This document shows, in pieces, positions 33,561 to 44,964 of a DNA stretch of 64,000 nt. Location: contig NC_089495.1 of NCBI RefSeq assembly GCF_036850765.1, positions 199,276,847-199,340,846 on the forward strand. The letters are read 5' to 3'. Under the pieces are notes generated by a model, which had not been told where the DNA came from, did no database searches, and saw only the letters and a list, made by a program, of their open reading frames with translations. A program made the position numbers and the translations under genes. Origin of the DNA: Saccopteryx bilineata. Taxonomy: Eukaryota > Chordata > Mammalia > Chiroptera > Emballonuridae. The stretch's first letter is position 1; each line of letters opens with the position of its first letter.

Positions 33561-34575
33561 GGTCAGAGTGGTGACACAGTCAGTGAAGGGTGAGGGAGAG
33601 GAAGACAGGGAGGGGAGTGACAAGATGAGACTAAGTGGAAACAAGTCAAGATCCAGGTGGCAAAGGGTCAGCTACTTGTGGGCAAGAGACCTCCAAGGCT
33701 GGCGGAAAGGGTGTCTGTCCCCCACTGGCTCTTCTCTGCATCAGGCCCAGGGAGGGGCCCGGCGTGGGAAACCGTGTGGGGGTGGAGGCCTCCTGGAGTG
33801 GCTGTCACACCTGGCAAAGCTGTCACCACGAAGCATTAACATAAGAAAGGAAGGCCCCTTGTGTTTGGGCTTGTCACACTGCTATGACAGGGTGCACAAG
33901 TGTGGGTGGGCAGAGGGAACAGAGGCCTTCAGCACCTGCGTGACAGTGTTGGGCACCACAACTGTCACTCTGCCGGAGCTGGCCCACCCCCACTACCCAC
34001 GCTGCCGTTAGAAACAGCAGCTACTCGCCCACTGCTTTTGTTTCCACACAATGTGTCCATTGTCACTTGGCAGGTCTTTGCCGAGAGAGATGGGCAAGGC
34101 ATACCTGCTGTGTGGGGCAGAAGACCAGGCAGCGCCCACCGCCTCTCCACCAGGGCTGGAGGGCCCATCAGTCTGCGCCCCCAGCAGGCTCAGCCCTCTG
34201 TGCCCTGGGCTTAGACAGACACAAAGGAGGAAGTTCCCTGACTTCATCTCACCCTTCCTGAGACTAAACCACACAGGCAAATAAATAACAAGTTAAATGG
34301 AACCAAAGATGATTCAAGAAATGGGGTTTGTTGGTAAAGGAAACTTTTAAATGACTCAAAAAATCAGCCTCTATTTTTGTTTTATGTCAAGACCTTCCTT
34401 GCATCCGGCCAACCCTTACGCTTGTAAGCAAGAAAATGAACAACAGTGTCCAATAATCTCTGAGGCTGGGAAAGTATAGAACAGAATAAAGATGGATGAA
34501 GAGAAGCAACATGTACTGAGCGTGCTCCAACCAACAATGGCAATCGTAGCACAGAGACTACTGCGATGAGATTGC
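33561..34575. other. Unique GC-moderate stretch
   Basis: Several overlapping open frames up to 151 codons (33556-34011) on both strands. None has a domain, and the longest starts in an L2 tail. No gene called. Confidence 0.35.
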
Positions 34576-34577
34576 CG

Positions 34578-34890
34578 GTGATCACTAATGTTTACTGAGT
34601 GCTTCTTATAACGAACGAGGCGCTTTGTAAGGTCTCCTTGATGCTCACAAGACCCTAGGAGGTGAAACACGTGCAGGGTAAGTGAAGAACTTCCTCAAGG
34701 TCAGGGCGAGTGGGTTGCAGGGCAGGATTATAACTCAGGGTGTCTGCCTCCGCCGCTCTGCTTCTCACTGCAGCCTCAGGATGACCCAGAGAGCCAGGAG
34801 TTAAGAGGATGAAGAAATGGAGATCAAGTGAGGTTAAGCGGCGGTTGCCAAGATTCAAAACCAGACCTCGCTCTTACACTTTTCCTGGCA
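34578..34890 (-). repeat. Two adjacent MIR fragments, antisense
   Basis: 34578-34770: CACTAATGTTTACTGAGTGC, GATGCTCACAAGACCCTAGG, AGAACTTCCTCAAGGTCAGG, GATTATAACTCAGG. 34795-34890: GATGAAGAAATGGAGATCAA, GTGAGGTTAAGCGGCGGTTG, CCAAGATTCAAAACCAGACC. The doubled core suggests two insertions or a local duplication. Confidence 0.6.
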
Positions 34891-35245
34891 GCCTCCCGGT
34901 TCTTCACTTTATAGCAGCTGCGTAAGGCTCTGCTTCCCCGTGGTCAGCTTCTCTTTGGATCTCTAATTTTGTTTGCGTGTGCTTCTTCCAGATGTTTGAC
35001 AATAAGCAGACTTCAGCTTTGGAAGGAAGCAAGATACAAGTAAGTAAGTGCCGGCCGTAACTGGAACTCCTGCTTAAGCGGTCCTGCATCCATCCACGCT
35101 ATGGACCTCCCCGTTTGGGAGGGGGGGGGGGAGGGCGAGGGGGCTCACGCTCTTATTTGCAAGGCAAAATATGGAGAGGGGACTTACAATTCTGTGCCTG
35201 CAAAATTCAGCGTGCAGAGCTGGCAGGCCCATTCGGACCACCCCA
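34891..35245. other. Unique stretch with G-run
   Basis: G-rich patch GGGAGGGGGGGGGGGAGGGC near 35117-35136. No gene. Confidence 0.4.
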
Positions 35246-35249
35246 TGCA

Positions 35250-35350
35250 AGCTCCTTATTTTACAGTTGAAGAAACAGGATCCCAAAGTTAACTACGTTA
35301 AGGTCACACAACCCATTAATGGTAGAGCTGGGAATCGTCAGACCCCAGTT
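35250..35350 (-). repeat. MIR SINE fragment, antisense
   Basis: TTTTACAGTTGAAGAAACAG, TTAAGGTCACACAACCCATT, ATGGTAGAGCTGGGAATCGT. Confidence 0.75.
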
Positions 35351-36315
35351 TGGGCCAGAAGGAGCAAGCACAGTGGGAAAAAACAGGGCAGACACCTACC
35401 TATGTGTGTCTCCGGGATCTGGGGTCGGGGTGAGGTCCGTGAAAACCATCCCTCCAGGCATTACCTCAAGCTAGTTTTGTGCCTGCTGTGTCCAGCTGAA
35501 CACCCTGCCCCGTACAGGCACTTAGGGGGCTTTCAATGAAGAGTTGCTACTGAGCAGGTGTCACAGAAGCTCATGAATGTAGGGATCGACTATGAGAGGC
35601 AGTCGTGAAGGCAGCCCTAGAACTCCCATCCTAAAAGTTTTAGAGTTCACAGCAGATTTTCAACAGCCAACAGCAGCCAATAACTACTGAGCACTTCCTG
35701 TGTGCCTTACAACCCAGCATATATAATTTTCCCTAAAGGGAGGGGGAGTATATAGCAAACAGATTTGTAAATTGTGAGTTTAACTGCAATGGGCCCTTTT
35801 TTTTCTATCTCCTTGGTACTTAGAAGGACTTCTCAGAGCCTTTAATACTCAGATTGCCATCCTCAGAGGGGGTAAAGGTGAACATTGTCTCCTGAACAGT
35901 TCTGACCATGGCACTTTCTTTTTTTCTAAATTCCACTTACGGCTCTTCTGAGGACCGCTTTCAGGGGATCCTAGTCTGGGCGAAGAGAGAAGGTTCACAG
36001 GCAGGTTGGAATTCAGGGGCTTCATAAGGATCTCAGCCTCAACCCAGACACACGAGTACTTGGGTTTCTGGTAACACTAACAACAGCTAATGTCAGCCGC
36101 AATCTGCTATGTGCTGGAGCCTCTAGGTGCCTCTTACTCAGGTTGGGGTGAACCTGTAGCCAGCTGGGACTTTTTCTGCTAGAGTCTTTGGGTGGTGACA
36201 ACAGCTTGAAGAGCCAGAGAATTCTGGGGCCACCAGAAGTAGCTAAGGGCCACACAAAAAAATATTAAGGTAGAGCAGAGCTCACTGCAAAGACACCCTC
36301 CCCCCAAAACACACA
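35351..36315. other. Unique stretch, weak MIR traces
   Basis: Short MIR-like words at 35675-35720 and 36060-36145 (CTAATGTCAGCCGCAATCTG, CTATGTGCTGGAGCC) are too weak to delimit. No gene. Confidence 0.35.
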
Positions 36316-36329
36316 CTCTTCCCCTTTTC

Positions 36330-36734
36330 TTTTTTTTTTTTTTTTTTTTTCATTTTTTCTGAAGCTGGAAACAGGGAGAGATAGTCAGATAGACTCCCGC
36401 ATGCGCCCGACCGGGATCCACCCGGCACGCCCACCAGGGGCGAAGCTCTGCCCACCAGGGGGCGATGCTCTGCCCATCCTGGGCGTCGCCATGTTGCGAC
36501 CAGAGCCACTCTAGCGCCTGAGGCAGAGGCCACAGAGCCATCCCAAGCGCCCGGGCCATCTTTGCTCCAGTGGAGCCTTGGCTGCGGGAGGAGAAGAGAG
36601 AGACAGAGAGGAAAGTGCGGCGGAGGGGTGGAGAAGCAAATGGGCGCTTCTCCTGTGTGCCCTGGCCGGGAATCGAACCCGGGTCCTCCGCACGCTAGGC
36701 CGACGCTCTACCACTGAGCCAACCGGCCAGGGCC
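36330..36734 (-). repeat. RHIN-1-type SINE, complete, with 14-bp TSD
   Basis: Read on the minus strand: tRNA-like head GCCCTGGCCGGTTGGCTCAG with box A TGGCTCAGTGGT (36710-36721) and box B GGTTCGATTCC (36669-36679), a GGAGAAGCGCCCATTTGC region, C/T-rich tract, AGCAAAGATGGCCCGGGCGC, two CGCCCC(C)TGGTGGGC words, then CTGTTTCCAGCTTCAGAAAA and an A-rich tail (T-run on the plus strand, 36330-36350). Perfect duplication CTCTTCCCCTTTTC at 36316-36329 and 36735-36748. The sequence matches what I recall of the Rhinolophus RHIN-1 family. Confidence 0.9.
36452..36466 (+). promoter_or_regulatory. CTCF-like core motif inside the RHIN-1 SINE
   Basis: CCACCAGGGGGCGAT agrees at 14 of 15 positions with the CTCF core CCASYAGRKGGCRSY (only the S position, here A, differs). 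A second, one-base-shorter CCACCAGGGGCG lies just upstream at about 36431-36442. Whether CTCF binds is unknown. Confidence 0.5.
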
Positions 36735-36748
36735 CTCTTCCCCTTTTC

Positions 36749-37212
36749 ACTTCCTTTCTCTCTGAGTAGGTTGACTCTGTTGCTAGGAAGTTATAGCTGA
36801 AGGCCTAATTGCAGCCTCTGACAAAGGACACTGCATGAGTCTGGAACTGCAAGAGTTAAATGCTATAAGCTATGTGTCTTTAAGCTAACAATGGCACGGG
36901 TCACACCTTATAAACCTGCAGTTCTCTGGCTGTGCTAATGGCCCTCCTCTTGCCGGTTTGAGACACAGGGAAGTCAGCCCACCTTCCGACTCCCACCCTC
37001 CCCTCAGTAAAAGGACGATGTAGTTATATGCCTCTTGCTTCCAGGTCCCCGAAACATGGAATCATAGTCCTTCTCATGTAAGGTTTGAATTGAGATATCA
37101 AACACAAACAAAGGGGACAACAACCATCTCATCCATTGAGAAGCAGCTTGGAAAAAGCAAGGGTGGAGGAGTTGCTGATCAATACAGCCTTGAATTGGAG
37201 CTTCTCATGAAC
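36749..37212. other. Unique non-coding stretch
   Basis: Nothing recognised. Confidence 0.35.
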
Positions 37213-37214
37213 TC

Positions 37215-37352
37215 GTTATGTTTTATCTCTTACCGAGCCAGAAAGTCTTGAGGGTAAGGAGTGTCTTACTCATTGCCATATTCCCACTGCGCCCGCACGC
37301 ATGGTGTCTTGTACACAGCAGGCACTCAATAAATATTTGTTTAATGATGGAG
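37215..37352 (+). repeat. L2 LINE 3' end
   Basis: AGTCTTGAGGGTAAGGAGTG, TCTTACTCATTGCCATATTC, ACAGCAGGCACTCAATAAAT and ATTTGTTTAATGATGG form the canonical L2 terminus in sense orientation. Confidence 0.8.
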
Positions 37353-38600
37353 CTGAGATCCAAACAAAGGCGATTCGTGCAGAAAGCTCTGTTCCACCCT
37401 TGGTTGATACAGCAGTAGGAAGGAGAATGAAATGAAGGCAAAGCACGTCGCCAATAAAACGACTCCTACTCATTGGAGTTACCCGGGTATGTTGGTATGT
37501 ACCAAATGAGATTTCACAAGATCAGACTTGGTTGCCTTGCGTATTCAGCTGCACTAACAAGGCAAATACCCAGGTGCTCACATCTGTTCACCGCAGGACT
37601 TATTCTTAGATCAGATCTTGCTTTCCCCAGTCCAGTTCAGCAATAGACACTGAGACCCTTTTGCAGAAGGTCTGTTCTGGTCTAGTCCAGTTTGGGTTCA
37701 AGTACAAAAGTCATCCATTCCTCAGAGTTGATTATCACCATTGAATGGCATCTGAAAATAGATTTGCTACCATAAAAGCTTGGTGGAGAGCAACTATTGC
37801 GAGCTGGCCGGTCTCCCTTTGCCTCTCCAAACCTATTAGCTGCCCTTCTCCACCATCCTCTGTGCTCTGGGATGCTGACCACTATGGACCACACCACTGA
37901 GATCTCTGGCTTCCCGTGGGAATTGATCAATGGAAGGCACTTCTAGAGGTGACTGGAGAGAGAGAAGAAGGTGAGATTGTGACATTTATTCCCCCAGGGC
38001 CCTTTCTGCTGGGTCATTGTGGAGCAGTGGTGGTGTTCCTCTACCAGAAGCCACAGTTACAGTCTGTTGACCTTTCGTAGCTACCCCTCTCTCTGTAATG
38101 ATCATAGCAGCCCCACCCCTTGCTCCTTCAGCACAGGGATATAATGCTTCTTTCCACTGCTATTCCCTAACTGCTTCTCCATGGTTGTTGGTTTTCCTTT
38201 TACCTTGCTTATATTTCTAAAAATAGCTCTTCAGACTCTCCCCAAGCTATCCCATCTGAGTATGCCATCTGTGTTGTATTAAGACCCTGACTATATACAA
38301 TGGAGCCACAGACTAATAGCCTCTATTTTTCACTCTATCATACTTACATGGTCCATATGATTGAGATTTTTTTTTTTTTTTAGTTCCTCCATTTTCCTAC
38401 TGGGAATAGAACTTTATTTTACACGCTAACCCTATCTCCTTCCTTCACCAAACTTTAGCCATCTTGTCTCCCCAGCTTAGAATTATATATGATGTCCCAA
38501 CGGCTGATTATTTGAACCCATGATTTTGTACATGGCTGGCCTGATCCTTTAATCCAATTCTTTTGCTTCTGAGGCTCTCCTTTCCCCACAGGTGGGACTT
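37353..38600. other. Unique non-coding stretch
   Basis: No exon or repeat recognised, apart from a T-run near 38370. Confidence 0.35.
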
Positions 38601-38604
38601 CTTT

Positions 38605-39375
38605 GAAACTGACATCTTTACACTCTGGTTCTTACCATCCATAAACATAATAAATCTCTCTCTTAGATTTCCTTTTCTGTTTAGGACTTTCAGGAAAGTA
38701 TTATAGTTTTTCCCTAAGGTTTTACATATCATATTCCTAAGCTATTTGCAGTTTTTATTTGCCATTTAAAATAATATATATATTTAGATTATTATAATTT
38801 CTAATTGTTTATGATATGAATGAACATTTTATAGTTTTGTACATTGATTTTATATACCAAAACATTACTGATCTCTCTCATTAATAGTAATATTATAGAT
38901 TATCTCTATGTGAACAATCATGTTGTTTAAAAATAGTGACGTTTTATTTCTTTTTTTTCTTATCATAATACAGGTAACTTTTATTTCTTTACATTGTTTT
39001 ACTGCGTTGGTTGAAGTGTCCAATAGAGTGTTAGACATAGTGGTGAGAACAGACATCCATATCTTTCTCAGAAACTTAAAGAAATGACTTCTGTATTAGT
39101 TACATGACATATGAGGCTTGCCATCATTTTTCAGAAGGTACTCTTTATCAGGTTAAGAAATTATTTTCCTGACTAAGCATGGACCAAGAGGTGTTTCTTT
39201 TTTTGTTTTTGTTTTTTTTAATCTTAGCTTGAAAGTAGATGTGAATCACTTTGTCACATTTCGTTTCTATACTTATTTTTATTGAAAATATTCTTTTTCT
39301 CTTTTTTAACATGCTAATGTGGTGAATTAGATTTAGAGACACTCTGACACTAAACCTCCTTCTATATAGGGGGAG
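38605..39375 (-). mobile_element. Old L1 ORF2 fragment, antisense
   Basis: Antisense L1 ORF2 words, each decayed: TTCTTACCATCCATAAACAT, AGTGGTGAGAACAGACATCC, ATACTTATTTTTATTGAAAA, TAACATGCTAATGTGGTGAA. Many stops. Left end uncertain. Confidence 0.6.
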
Positions 39376-39484
39376 CGTCATCTCACTTGGTTATTTTGTC
39401 ACATGAAGGTATGCGCATCACAGTCACAGATGAGCCAAAGCTTTAAGTGGCAGTGAATCTGGTAAAGAACTAGAATTAATCTCC

Positions 39485-39555
39485 ACCATTTGTTTTAGCC
39501 AAAGAATAGGTGCTTGGTGCATCTTTGTTGAATGAATGAATGAATGAATGAACAA
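39485..39555 (+). repeat. L2 LINE tail with (GAAT)n
   Basis: AATAGGTGCTTGGTGCATCT then TTGTTGAATGAATGAATGAA. Short L2 terminus. Confidence 0.5.
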
Positions 39556-40480
39556 ATGAGTCACAATTGACAGAAATACTTAAACGGGTTGGAAGATTGG
39601 GTCAGATCTAATACAACTAGATAAGATAATAGATATGTAAATTACTGTAGCTAAGTCTATATAAGTCAGCTGGGAAAGGACAAGACTAAGGAAAACATGG
39701 CTAAGAAACTGTGGGTGTAACCGCTAAGGGGTTCAAGTTGATGGTGGTAGACTCACTGTGAATCAAGCACATACATGAAGAGGAAGCTGAGGACCAAATG
39801 CAACCTCGGGCTTCATTTACAGTGTCTCCAGCCATGTGGCCATTTACCCTTTTATTCTAGTGTCCCATGCTGGCCAGGAGACTCTAGAATCTAGAGCACA
39901 CCATTCACATTTCCAGGTAGCTTTTGCTGACTCTCAGCATCCATTCGCGGTGAATTACCAGTAAGCATCTGGAAACCGTGAAAGGACTGTTGGTGTTTTG
40001 CAGGGAGTTCATAAGACTGAGGATCCTTTGGTAGTTCTACTAAATAATTAACACCACCAAGCAGAAGAGGATTAGATGCTGTTAGAGCATTCTAAAGGTT
40101 AAATAAGAATACTTAGCAGGGAGATCGGATTTGTTTACTATCATGAAAACCTCACAGATAAGTGAAGTGCTCGGTGGTGAACTGAGCCCCCTATGAAGTG
40201 CTGGCTTCCTCTGGGTTAGATGTGCCCCATTCAAAGCTGGATTGCCATTTAGCCAGGATATTACTGAGAATGGCTGTTCAGACCCCTTCAAATTCCAAAG
40301 TGATGTCAACTCACAACCAGAGAGTTTCTATCATGTAGCCACACAGCCCATGTGATACAAACAGACAAAAAATAAAAGAGCTAATCAGCATGGACTCTGT
40401 GTAATGTCTCAACAATGGCTTGTAGGATGTTTAAAAGATTCAATAGCAAAAAAATGCTGCATGTAACTGAAAGACATCAT
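39556..40480. other. Unique non-coding stretch
   Basis: Nothing recognised. Confidence 0.35.
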
Positions 40481-40484
40481 CTGT

Positions 40485-40990
40485 CTACTAGGTAGTCACA
40501 TTAAAAGTTTTAATCCAAAGCATTTTCTGGGACAAAGCTTAAAAATGTTCAGCCGAGGGACAAATTGAGCTCGCATAAATTGTCCCTGGCCTTCATAGGT
40601 GTGTGTGTGTGTGTGCGCGCGCGCGCGCGCGCACACACAGAGAAAACTTAAGGTGTATACACCAGTCATAAAACCATTAACTATAGCCACAAGGTCCCAA
40701 TCTCATCAGAAATACAAGCTTTGCATGTCTTCAGCAACTAATCAATGTGCTGATATAAATCCACTTTTGACAGCTACGAACAGCTCTATTAAAAAGCTTA
40801 CTATTAGATACTCATTTTGCATATCAAATAAGCCCAGGCGTATTCTGCCGCCAGAAAAGCTTTGGCCTTGCAGGAAGCAAATGGAAAGTGAGTAAGGAAA
40901 GGACTTCACTGTGCCCTTCCGCCCTTCCATCCGGGAGTGTTTTCTGGGACATCTTCCGGAACAGCTTCCGGGCAAACCCCCTAATCGCCT
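40485..40990. promoter_or_regulatory. Candidate conserved block split by an alternating repeat
   Basis: Flanks of the 40599-40638 repeat are free of transposon signatures and carry motif-dense words (GAGCTCGCATAAATTGTCCC, CATAAAACCATTAACTATAG, CAACTAATCAATGTGCTGAT, CTACGAACAGCTCTATTAAA, TCATTTTGCATATCAAATAA). Looks like a conserved element with a microsatellite inside it. Inference. Confidence 0.35.
40599..40638. repeat. (GT)n(GC)n(AC)n alternating purine-pyrimidine repeat
   Basis: Forty bases of strictly alternating purine/pyrimidine: GT units, then GC units, then CA units. The centre is self-complementary, so the tract can form either Z-DNA or a hairpin. Confidence 0.95.
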
Positions 40991-41335
40991 GCAGGGTTCT
41001 TCCCTAGAGACACAACTGTACCTCAGGAGGACTTCAATTTCTGAACTTTTGAAGAGATGACATGATTTTTAGATGATAATTGTTATTGCATAATGATTTT
41101 ATTTTTTAAATACAGGAAATCTGGGGAAGGAAAACTTCTTAGAATTCTACAGATCTAACAAGTTTCTCTTCCTTTCATATTCTTAAGGAGTCATAAGTTA
41201 ACATAGTTTTAACTGTAACATGTGAGTCTACATTTATATTAGTTTTTATTAAAATTATAACTTATTATTGTTTCCATTTTCTGTTGTCTACAAAATAATT
41301 TTTCTAATTTTGAAATAATTAATTACTATGTACTA
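40991..41335. other. Unique AT-rich stretch
   Basis: Nothing recognised. Confidence 0.35.
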
Positions 41336-41339
41336 AGTC

Positions 41340-41515
41340 AGGTACTGGCAAACTTTTTCTTAAAGAGCCACTTAGTTTTTGACTTTGAAGGCAATCTGGT
41401 CTTTTTAACAAATACTCAACTCCACTGTCGTAACATAAAAGTAGCTGCACACAGGATGTGAACAAACGGGTGTGGTTGTGTTTCAATAAAGCTTTATTTA
41501 CAAAAACATAGCAGA
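41340..41515 (-). mobile_element. Charlie-type hAT fossil, antisense
   Basis: CTGGCAAACTTTTTCTTAAA then GAGCCACTTAG, ACAAATACTCAACTCCACTG, TGGTTGTGTTTCAATAAAGC, TTTATTTACAAAAACATAGC: the reverse complement of the family at 17183. Confidence 0.75.
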
Positions 41516-41639
41516 GCATCGGAAGCATAAGTACTGAATAATGGCATAGGCCAGCCAAGTGGCAGGTCAAGAGCTGTAGTTTCAACGTCAAAAGCATGAC
41601 CCATAAATACTACACATGGCTGTAAAAAAAGGGGGGGGG

Positions 41640-42110
41640 GATATTACCTTTTGCAACAGCATGGACGGACCTGGAGATTATTACACTAACTAAAATAAGC
41701 CAGTCAGAGAAAGACAAATACCATATGGTTTCACTTCTATGTGGAATCTAATGAACAAATTAAACTGACGAACAAAATAGAAACTGAAGTATGGACACGT
41801 GGAACAGACTGACAGCTGTCAGAGGGGAGGGAGTTTGGGGATTGAATGATAGAAGGTAAAAGGATTAAGAAAAAAATATATATATATATGTATGTATGTA
41901 TGTATAACATATAGACACAGCCAGAGGGAAAAGGGGTGGGTGGAGGTGGGCAAAGGGCGTAAGATGGGGATGAAAGAGACCTTACGTGGGGCGATGGGCA
42001 CACGATGCAGTGTGTAGGTGAAGTTTTGTTGAGTTGCACACCTGAACCTGTACCCCCACAAATTCAACTTAAATAATAAATAAATATTTAAAAAATAATA
42101 AAGTATTTGA
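41640..42110 (+). mobile_element. L1 LINE-1 3' end, copy 1
   Basis: End of ORF2 and 3' UTR: TTTGCAACAGCATGGACGGA, AAAATAAGCCAGTCAGAGAA, ATGTGGAATCTAATGAACAA, GATGGGCACACGATGCAGTG, TTGCACACCTGAACCTGTAC and an A-rich tail near 42087-42128. A TA/TATG microsatellite (41878-41905) lies inside. Confidence 0.85.
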
Positions 42111-42124
42111 ACCAAGGGAAAAAA

Positions 42125-43167
42125 AAATGCATAATCCATAAAAGGGCAAAAACATCATAAATTAGATCCTATCAAAATTAAAGACTTTGGCTCTGTGAAA
42201 TATCCTGTTAAGAAGATGAAAAGACAAGTTACAGATCGAGAGAACGTATTTGTAAACCACATATTTGACAAAGGATTAACATCTCGAGTATATAAAGTAC
42301 TCCCAACAGAATAAAAAACAACAATCAATTAAGAAGCAGGCAGGAGGCGTGAACAGATATGTCACTGAAGAGGATATACAGGTGGCAAAGAAGCACGTTA
42401 AAAGATGTTCAGCTTCATTAACTATTATGAAAATGGAAACTAAAACCACAATGCAATATTTCCACACACCTTTCAGAAAGGGTAAAAAAAAAAAAAATCT
42501 TTTAAGAGTGACAAGACCAGATGCAGACAAAGATGCAGGGAAACTAGACCACGCATGCTGGGCTGGTGGGAAGGTGAAATGGTACAGGCTCCCTGTCGAA
42601 AAAAGTGTGGCAGTTTCTTATAAAACTAAACATGAAATTACATATCCCAGTGATTGCGGTCTTTAGCATTTATTCTAGTGAAATAAAAATTCATATCCAC
42701 ACCAAAACCGGTGCAAGACTAATTTTTGTAGCTTTTTTCATAACAGCAAAAACCTCGAAACAAATCAGATGACCTTTGATGGGTCAAAGGTCAAACAAGT
42801 GTGGAGCATCTATGTCATGGAATACTACTCAGCAACGAAAAGGAATGAATGATCGAAACGTATGAATTTCGAGAGAATCATGCAGAGTAAAAAAAAAATA
42901 ATCTTGATGGTTACACTCACATGGCATTCTTAAAATGACAAAAAAAATCAGAAAAGGAGGATAGATTGGTGGTTGCTAGGGACTGAGGATGGAAGACAGA
43001 TGAGTTGGGAGTGAGAAGGAAGTAGATGTAATTATATAAAAGAGCAACAAGAGCATCATGATTGAACTGAACCAGGGGGTGGCTACACCAACCTGAGCAT
43101 GTGATAAAACTATATACAACTAACTACACACACGTGATCAAATTGCATGGCACTAATACACCAGCAG

Positions 43168-43206
<39 letters not shown>

Positions 43207-43430
43207 AGCACACGTAAAACTGAGGGAATCTGACAGTTTCACAAAACAGCCCTTTCCCTCCATAAACAGGAAGTACCTGACTTTCCACTTTTTTCTTTTT
43301 CCAAAAGGCTAGTAGACTTGAATTTGGGTTGGTGAACACACAATGCAATAGACAGTTGATGTATTATAGACTTGTGCACCTGAAACCTGTGTGATTTTAT
43401 TAACCAATCTCACCCCAGTAAGGAAATCTG
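42125..43430 (+). mobile_element. L1 LINE-1 3' part, copy 2
   Basis: Decayed 3' end of ORF2: ATCAAAATTAAAGACTTTGG, CACTGAAGAGGATATACAGG, AGATGTTCAGCTTCATTAAC, TATGTCATGGAATACTACTC, then a 3' UTR through GGTGGTTGCTAGGGACTGAG to ACTTGTGCACCTGAAACCTG. Disrupted by many stops and frameshifts. Confidence 0.85.
43175..43204. repeat. (CA)15 microsatellite
   Basis: Fifteen uninterrupted CA units within the L1 3' UTR. Confidence 0.95.
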
Positions 43431-44714
43431 AATAAGATCAGTGGGTTATATCAACGCCGATATCCTGGTTGTGAGATTGCACTATGGTTTCACCATATGT
43501 CATCATTGAGGAAACTGAGCCAAGAATACATGGATCTCTCTGTCGTAGTGCTTATAACTTCATATGAACCTACAGTGAGCTCAAGCTAAAAAGTTCCATT
43601 AGAGAGGAAGAATGCCCAAAGAAATAAATCTTTATTTGCAAGGACAAGAAAGTACAGACACGTGTGGCCCCGGCACACAGCGATGAAAGGACCCTTAGCC
43701 ACGGACGAGCCAGCAGGACAAGTCCCTGTCGTGGAGAAAGTATCTTTCAACCATTAAGCCTGGTCGTTTTAATTCCTCTCTTAAATCATGTGCCTTTGCA
43801 GTCTTCTGCTCTGGGGTAGAAATTTATCACTCCAGGACAGACATTCAACTTGAAAATTAAGTTTGTGAAAGAGAGAGGATGTTCTATATTCTTTTAATGT
43901 AACAAGAATCAAATCCGGATGAATCCAATATAGAGTTTCTCTCTCTACGGAGAAGTTGAGAAGATTTCTGTCCTGAATCACTTCCTTGTACCCTCCCAGG
44001 TTCACTCTCTAACTTCTCCACCCTGCTGAGTTAGGCTAGGGGACTAACTTATATGACATCCATCAACTAATTTCCTTGGCCCTGGCTTCTGGTTGGGTTT
44101 AGCCAATTGGAGGACAGCAGGGGAGCAGAAGATAGGAAGAAAAAGAAGTTGTTGGGTATCTGTAAGCCTAGCCCCTTCACTGCCAAGGCACCCCGAATGG
44201 GCTGCGTGCCCGTATCACCAGTCACAGCTCCTTCCAGACCTCCCTCTACCTGCAGTTATCCCAGCCATTCCCGGTGACGGCTCCCACCCTTTGCCCCTGT
44301 AGACCTGGAGGTGATATCAGCTCCCCATTGTTGCTAACCCCAGGATACTTCTCTGCCCCTTGCCCTTTCCTGGAATCCATACCTTTGGAACTGATCTCTT
44401 TGTTAACCTGCCTTCAAACTCTCTTATCCTGTTAGAAGGTGTCATCTCTTTTCTGAAGGGACGACCTTAAAAGATAAAATTTCTCTTCCTACTAACTCAG
44501 CAAAACCACAAGGCTTATTGTCTGTCCTAAGGTAACAGGATAATTGCTTCGGGGAAATATTTTTAAAATCCACTTGGTTCCAGTTTGCGAAGAGAAAGAA
44601 ATCAGAAACAGGGTTCCCACCCCCATCTCCCTGCCACCGATTCTGGGGTGGGAATAAGGGTCAAAGAGATGGTCACATCTGATGGCACCACTGTAGACAA
44701 GCAGACGCTTGATA
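43431..44714. other. Unique non-coding stretch
   Basis: No exon or repeat recognised. Confidence 0.35.
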
Positions 44715-44717
44715 ACT

Positions 44718-44945
44718 GACACCTGTTAGACAATGTGTTATGCTAGTCTCGCATTTAGATTTGCATTCTTATCCATTATCTCATCTAACCTTCACACTGA
44801 AGATCGAAAAACAACTTCTATTTTGCATATGACAGAACACAACTGGGAAGCAAGGAAGCGCACCTAAAATTTATAATAAACAAATGGTAGAGCCAGGACT
44901 TGAACCCTGGTCTTTCTAGCTACCAAGCCTGCACACCCTGTAAGA
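44718..44945 (-). repeat. MIR SINE, antisense
   Basis: CTTATCCATTATCTCATCTA, ACCTTCACACTGAAGATC, AAATGGTAGAGCCAGGACTT and GAACCCTGGTCTTTCTAGC trace most of the element. Confidence 0.75.
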
Positions 44946-44964
44946 AGATTAGCTTCACAAAGAT

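Noticed and set aside
33556..34011. 151-codon plus-strand frame
   Set aside because: Begins in decayed L2 sequence, is overlapped by frames on both strands, and has no domain.
36655..36734. tRNA gene on the minus strand
   Set aside because: The tRNA-like head with A and B boxes continues into a SINE body and tail and has a retroposition target duplication. Same reasoning for the other tRNA-like heads (4256, 8734, 15390, 24540, 25738, 48622, 54084).
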